Of a stretch of 39,157 nucleotides of DNA, positions 35,479 through 39,157 are shown piece after piece. The stretch's first letter is position 1. Each line of letters begins with the position of its first letter. The notes below the pieces were generated by a model. It ran no database searches and was not told the DNA's origin. It was given only the letters and a program-made list of their open reading frames with translations. Origin of the DNA: Pseudomonadota bacterium (lineage in GTDB: Bacteria > Pseudomonadota > Gammaproteobacteria > Burkholderiales > Thiobacillaceae); NCBI GenBank assembly GCA_021847835.1, contig JAJZPR010000026.1:1-39157 (forward strand). The letters are read 5' to 3'. The position numbers were made by a program, and so were the translations under genes.

Positions 35479-35606
35479 GTCACAGAGGACACAGAGAAAC
35501 ACAGAGAGAATCAGTGTTTCATTTCTTACTTCAACCAGTTGCCTGTGCACTAGCCCAGCCGCACAGTAAAAATCTTTCTCTCTGTGTACTCTGTGCTCTC
35601 TGTGGC
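35479..35606. repeat. CACAGAG-type inverted repeat between hypD and hypF
   Basis: The left arm at 35479-35510 (GTCACAGAGGACACAGAGAA...) and the right arm at 35573-35606 are inverted copies, separated by about 62 bases. The arms share the 9-10 base CACAGAG unit with the elements at 14671, 16256 and 37895. It starts 13 bases after the hypD stop. The rest of the gap up to hypF holds no other feature. Confidence 0.85.
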
Positions 35607-35652
35607 TTGAATTAAAGGTTGCCAAGCAGTGACATCAAGCAGCGAATCAGTC

Positions 35653-37875
35653 ATGGCACGCCACTTTCTGATCACAGGCCAGGTTCAGGGCGTGGGCTTC
35701 AGGCCCTTCGTCTATCGCCTGGCAAAGCAACTGCATGTGAATGGCTGGGTGCGCAACGTCACCGGCAGCGTGGAAATCCATGCCGAAGGCAGCGGGCAGA
35801 ATCTCGAATGCTTTGCCGATCATCTCATCCGCCAGGCCCCCGCCATCGCCCGTCCGTGCCTGGCACGAAGCGAAGCCGTGGCCTGCAAGCCGCACGCCGG
35901 TTTTGCCATCCTGCCCAGCCAGGCCGGCGAGGCCCACATCCATGTGCCGCCGGACTTCTTCGCCTGCGAGGACTGCCTGCGCGAACTCAACGACCCCGCC
36001 GACCGGCGCCACCGCTATCCCTTCATCAACTGCACGCAGTGCGGGCCGCGCTACACCCTGATCGAGTCCCTGCCCTACGACCGGCCCAACACCACCATGA
36101 AGGCCTTTCCCCTGTGTCCGGATTGCGCGCGGGAGTATACGGACCCGCTCGACCGCCGCTTCCATGCCGAACCGGTGGCCTGTGCGATATGCGGACCGCA
36201 GTTGGTGTTCGTCGAGCCGGGTGAAAATGAAACAAGCGGCAACGAGGCCGCGCTTGCCGCTGCCATCGGTTTTCTCAGGGACGGCTACACCGTCGCGGTC
36301 AAGGGCATCGGCGGCTATCACCTCATGTGCGATGCGAAGAACGACGAAGCCGTGGCTCGCCTGCGCATGCGCAAGCCGCGTCCGTTCAAGCCGCTGGCGG
36401 TGATGTTCCCGGCAGACGAAAAATCATTATCGGAAAGCGTGGCGCTCGACGAACAGAGCCTCGATCTCCTGCGCTCGCCGCAGCGGCCCATCGTGCTGCT
36501 GCCGAAAAAACATCCTGAGTGCCTGAGCGCGCAGATCGCTCCCGGCCTTGATGAAATCGGCTGCATACTGCCCTACAGCCCGCTGCATACCCTGCTGCTC
36601 GACGGCTTCGGCGGGCCGTTGGTGGCAACCTCCGGCAATCTTGGCGGCGAGCCGGTAATGACCGACAATGCCGAAGCAGAGGCACGTCTGGAAATCGTGG
36701 CCGACGCCTTCCTGCATCACAATCGGCCCATCGCACGGCCGGCGGACGATTCCGTCTATCGCGTCATCGCGGCGAAACCGCGTCCGCTCAGGCTTGGACG
36801 CGGCCTGTCCCCGCTGGAACTGGAGCTGCCGGCCGAATTGCCGCAGCCGGTGCTGGCACTGGGTGCGCACACCAAGAATGCCATCGCGCTGGCCTGGGGA
36901 AAGCGCGCCGTCATTTCGCCGCACATCGGCGACCTATCAAGTGTGAAGAGCCTGGAAACCCTGACCCGTGTCGCGGCTGATCTGCAAGCGCTTTATCAAA
37001 TAAAGGCCGCGCGCCTGCTCGTCGACCGTCACCCGAATTACGGCTACCGCCACTTCGTGCGCGAGACCGGACTCCCTGTTTTCGAAGTGCTGCATCATCA
37101 CGCCCATGCCTCGGCACTGGCCTGGGAATTTCCTGAAGCGGAAAACCTCGGTGTGTTCGCATGGGATGGAGTGGGTCTGGGCGAGAACGGCGAACTGTGG
37201 GGCGGTGAAGCCTTCGTCGGCAGACCCGGCCGCTGGCAGCGCGCCGCCAGCTTCCGCTCCTTCCGCTTGCCCGGCGGCGAACAAGCGGGGCGCGAGCCCT
37301 GGCGTTCCGCCGCCGCGCTGTTGTGGGAATGCGGCCACCCCGCGCCCTTCGCGCCCGAATTGCTGCACGACGCCTGGCAAAAAGGCCTCAATGCCCCCCC
37401 CACCCGCGCGGCCGGACGCCTGTTCGACGCCGCTGCCGCCCTCACCGGCATCTGTACCCACGCCAGCTTCGAAGGCGAAGGCCCGATGAAGCTGGAAGCC
37501 GCCGCGCAACGGCATGACAAGACCGAAGCCATTCCGCTGCCGCTTGAACAGAATGACACGGGCCTGTGGCAAAGCGACTGGTCGCCGCTGCTGCCCATGC
37601 TGACGGATCACACGCTCAGCCCTGTCCGGCGCGCCGCATGTTTTCATGCCAGTCTTGCCCATGCCCTGCTGGAACAGGCGCTTAAGCTGCGCGAACAGAC
37701 CGGCATCGGTAACATTGGCCTCACCGGCGGCGTGTTCCAGAACCGGCTGCTGGCCGAGGCGGCCAAGGTCCTGCTTGAACAACATGGCTTCAAAGTGCAC
37801 CTGCCGCAGCGCGTGCCGGTCAACGACGGCGGGATATGCCTGGGGCAAGTGATGGAGTTTCTCTACCTGAAGTAG
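35653..37875 (+). CDS. hypF: Carbamoyltransferase HypF
   Basis: A 740-residue HypF that makes the carbamoyl group for the cyanide ligands and loads it on HypE. Domains in order: an acylphosphatase-like part (GQVQGVGFRPFVYRLA, residues 8-23), two zinc fingers (CEDCLRELNDPADRRHRYPFINCTQCG and CPDCAREY...CAICG), a YrdC-like part (AVKGIGGYHLMCDA) and the Kae1-like C-terminal part with HHHAHASALAWE and GGVFQNRLL. I chose ATG 35653 because homologues begin there; a GTG at 35629 with AAAGG upstream adds eight residues and is possible. It is flanked on both sides by CACAGAG repeats. Confidence 0.95.
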   Translation: MARHFLITGQVQGVGFRPFVYRLAKQLHVNGWVRNVTGSVEIHAEGSGQNLECFADHLIRQAPAIARPCLARSEAVACKPHAGFAILPSQAGEAHIHVPPDFFACEDCLRELNDPADRRHRYPFINCTQCGPRYTLIESLPYDRPNTTMKAFPLCPDCAREYTDPLDRRFHAEPVACAICGPQLVFVEPGENETSGNEAALAAAIGFLRDGYTVAVKGIGGYHLMCDAKNDEAVARLRMRKPRPFKPLAVMFPADEKSLSESVALDEQSLDLLRSPQRPIVLLPKKHPECLSAQIAPGLDEIGCILPYSPLHTLLLDGFGGPLVATSGNLGGEPVMTDNAEAEARLEIVADAFLHHNRPIARPADDSVYRVIAAKPRPLRLGRGLSPLELELPAELPQPVLALGAHTKNAIALAWGKRAVISPHIGDLSSVKSLETLTRVAADLQALYQIKAARLLVDRHPNYGYRHFVRETGLPVFEVLHHHAHASALAWEFPEAENLGVFAWDGVGLGENGELWGGEAFVGRPGRWQRAASFRSFRLPGGEQAGREPWRSAAALLWECGHPAPFAPELLHDAWQKGLNAPPTRAAGRLFDAAAALTGICTHASFEGEGPMKLEAAAQRHDKTEAIPLPLEQNDTGLWQSDWSPLLPMLTDHTLSPVRRAACFHASLAHALLEQALKLREQTGIGNIGLTGGVFQNRLLAEAAKVLLEQHGFKVHLPQRVPVNDGGICLGQVMEFLYLK

Positions 37876-37894
37876 CACCTGAAGAAAAAAACCC

Positions 37895-37983
37895 GCCACA
37901 GAGAATACAGAGAAAACAAATCAAGCTAACCACAGGGATGCCGCAAGGCATTGCCTCTCTGTGTACTCTGTGCCCTCTGCGGC
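37895..37983. repeat. CACAGAG-type inverted repeat between hypF and hypE
   Basis: The left arm at 37896-37918 (CCACAGAGAATACAGAGAAA...) and the right arm at 37955-37983 are inverted copies with several mismatches and a spacer of about 36 bases. It is the most diverged of the four. It starts 20 bases after the hypF stop and ends 19 bases before the hypE ATG, and no clear ribosome site is left in front of hypE. Confidence 0.78.
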
Positions 37984-38002
37984 TTGAATTGAGATTTTCA
38001 TA

Positions 38003-39007
38003 ATGAACGACGAACGCATCCTGCTTGCTCACGGCAACGGCGGCCGCCTCATGCGCGAGCTGATTACCGAAATTTTCGCGCGCTACCTCGGCAACCCGGT
38101 GCTCGACACCGATGCCGACGCCGTGCACCTGCCCGATCTCAAGGGCGAGATCATGGTCACCACCGATGGCTTCACCGTGCAGCCGCTGGAATTCCCCGGC
38201 GGCAACCTCGGCTCGCTCGCCGTGCACGGCGTGGTCAACGACCTCGCCGTGGCGGGAGCCGAGCCGCGCTACGCCACGCTGTCGGCCATCATCGAGGAAG
38301 GACTGGAACTGACGGTGCTCGAACGGCTCATCGCAAGCTTCGCAGCCGCCGCCGGGGAAAATGGCCTGCAGGTCGCCGCCGGCGACACCAAGGTGGTGCG
38401 CAGAAGCGAAGGCGGCGGACTGTACCTGTCGGTGGCCGGTATCGGCCAGCGCACCGCGACGCAGAAGCTCGGCATGCAGCAGATCGAAGCCGGCGACGCC
38501 GTGCTGGTGTCCGGCCCCATCGGCGACCACGGCATCGCCGTCATGCTCGCGCGCGAACAGTTCGGCCTCTCCGGCGAACTATTGTCCGACTCCGCCTCGG
38601 TGCTGCCGCTGGCGCGCGCGGCCTGGCACCAGCCCGGCCTCAGGTTCATGCGCGACCCCACGCGCGGCGGGCTCGCCACCGTGGCGCACGAAATCGCCCG
38701 CGCCACCGGCCACGACCTCGTGCTGCAGCAATCAAAACTGCCCGTGCGCGACGCCGTGCAGTCGGTGTGCGAAATGCTGGGCTACGACCCCTACTACCTC
38801 GCCTGCGAAGGCCGCATCGTCGCGGTGGCGAAAGACGATGCCGCCGAGGACATCCTGCAGGCCTGGCGTGCGCTGCCTAACGGCAGGGACGCCGCCCTCA
38901 TCGGCCGCGTCGAAGCCGGCAAGGGGCGCGTGGTGCTGGAAACCGCGCTGGGCGGCAAACGCATGCTGGACGAACTGGAGGATGACCCGCTGCCGCGGAT
39001 TTGTTGA
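38003..39007 (+). CDS. hypE: Hydrogenase cyanide synthesis protein HypE
   Basis: A 334-residue PurM-like ATP-dependent dehydratase that turns the thiocarbamoyl group on its own C-terminal cysteine into thiocyanate. The protein ends PRIC, with the acceptor Cys334 exactly terminal as required. LAHGNGGRLMREL at the start, DTDADAVHLP, GVVNDLAVAGAEP, GDTKVV and MRDPTRGGLATVAHEI are family motifs of the ATP and dimer sites. It closes the hyp cluster in the order C-A-B-D-F-E. A 7-base inverted repeat (39001-39007 with 39020-39026) follows but lacks a T run. Confidence 0.96.
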   Translation: MNDERILLAHGNGGRLMRELITEIFARYLGNPVLDTDADAVHLPDLKGEIMVTTDGFTVQPLEFPGGNLGSLAVHGVVNDLAVAGAEPRYATLSAIIEEGLELTVLERLIASFAAAAGENGLQVAAGDTKVVRRSEGGGLYLSVAGIGQRTATQKLGMQQIEAGDAVLVSGPIGDHGIAVMLAREQFGLSGELLSDSASVLPLARAAWHQPGLRFMRDPTRGGLATVAHEIARATGHDLVLQQSKLPVRDAVQSVCEMLGYDPYYLACEGRIVAVAKDDAAEDILQAWRALPNGRDAALIGRVEAGKGRVVLETALGGKRMLDELEDDPLPRIC

Positions 39008-39027
39008 GGCAACATCAGGTCAACAAT

Positions 39028-39049
39028 TAAGGAACCTCTGATCAATTCC
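39028..39049 (+). repeat. Terminal inverted repeat of the right IS end
   Basis: It begins TAAGGAACCTCTGATC and matches 105-126 over 22 bases in inverted orientation. It lies 20 bases after the hypE stop codon. Confidence 0.75.
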
Positions 39050-39093
39050 AGAACTATACGACAATAGCGAGAGTAGTCACGGGAGGAATTTTC

Positions 39094-39157
39094 ATGCGCC
39101 AAAGATCACTGGAAGCGAGCGGATTCGAGCGGTATCGCAAGAAGACGCGCAAAGAAG
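39094..39157 (+). CDS. IS5-family transposase, N-terminus only
   Basis: Only 21 residues are inside the window, starting MRQRSLEASGFERYRKKTRK. The pattern of a phenylalanine-glu-x-tyrosine stretch followed by a basic K-T-R-K/R motif is typical of the N-terminus of IS5-group transposases, where a conserved FL-E-M and PW segment would come next. GGGAGGA seven or so bases before the ATG is a strong ribosome site. The catalytic DDE residues cannot be seen. Confidence 0.65.
   Translation, partial: MRQRSLEASGFERYRKKTRKE

Larger units (their letters stand above)
39028..39157 (+). mobile_element. Start of an IS5-like insertion sequence, cut by the window edge
   Basis: A terminal repeat at 39028-39049, a short leader and a transposase start form the left end of an insertion sequence whose body lies outside the window. 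The repeat is identical to the one at 105-126 in inverted orientation, while the bases inside it are different, so the two window edges hold opposite ends of the same element type in the same orientation. The leader is AT-richer than its surroundings. Confidence 0.75.

Noticed and set aside
39001..39026. Terminator after hypE
   Set aside because: The 7-base arms are AT-rich and no T run follows.

Overview
The window looks like part of a chromosome from a betaproteobacterium with a chemolithotrophic, hydrogen-using lifestyle. This rests on protein character and gene content: a membrane-bound Isp-type [NiFe] hydrogenase, a full hyp maturation set, RtcA, PolX, a LonB-like protease and MalQ. I did no database search, so the genus is open. 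Coding density is high and base composition is visibly GC-rich throughout.

Layout. Positions 1-126 are the outer end of an insertion sequence and 39028-39157 are the opposite end of the same kind of element (IS5-like), so the window is bounded by IS ends. Between them: (i) 159-4904, rtcA divergent from an enzyme I-like PEP-binding protein and polX, then a CBS-pair protein; (ii) 4958-9405, a LonB-type protease divergent from a two-repeat acidic protein, a 53-residue membrane protein, a DJ-1/PfpI protein and a zinc-ribbon protein; (iii) 9402-13823, malQ and a slipin/NfeD pair; (iv) 14047-29248, one long minus-strand run that begins with the hydrogenase endopeptidase and a HupH-domain protein, continues with hydrogenase small subunit, Isp1, Isp2, large subunit and HupE, and runs directly into a complete bacterial V/A-type ATPase set (G/H, C, I, K, F, E, A, B, D); (v) 29306-32846, a translationally overlapped pair made of a PPDK lacking its PEP/pyruvate barrel and a protein with a PhoU-like C-terminus; (vi) 32943-39007, hypC-A-B-D-F-E on the plus strand.

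How it fits together. HypA/B deliver nickel, HypC/D/E/F build and deliver the Fe(CN)2CO group, the endopeptidase trims the large subunit, and the TAT-targeted small subunit carries the dimer to the periplasmic face, where Isp1/Isp2 link it to electron carriers. The V/A-ATPase is read as part of the same transcription unit, an unusual pairing of hydrogen oxidation with an ion pump.

The most unusual non-coding structure is a family of CACAGAG-rich inverted repeats placed between cistrons inside both the ATPase and hyp operons, plus a TCACCCC heptamer tract that forms a G-quadruplex-type pattern at the hypA/hypB junction and recurs as the first codons of the ATPase F subunit.
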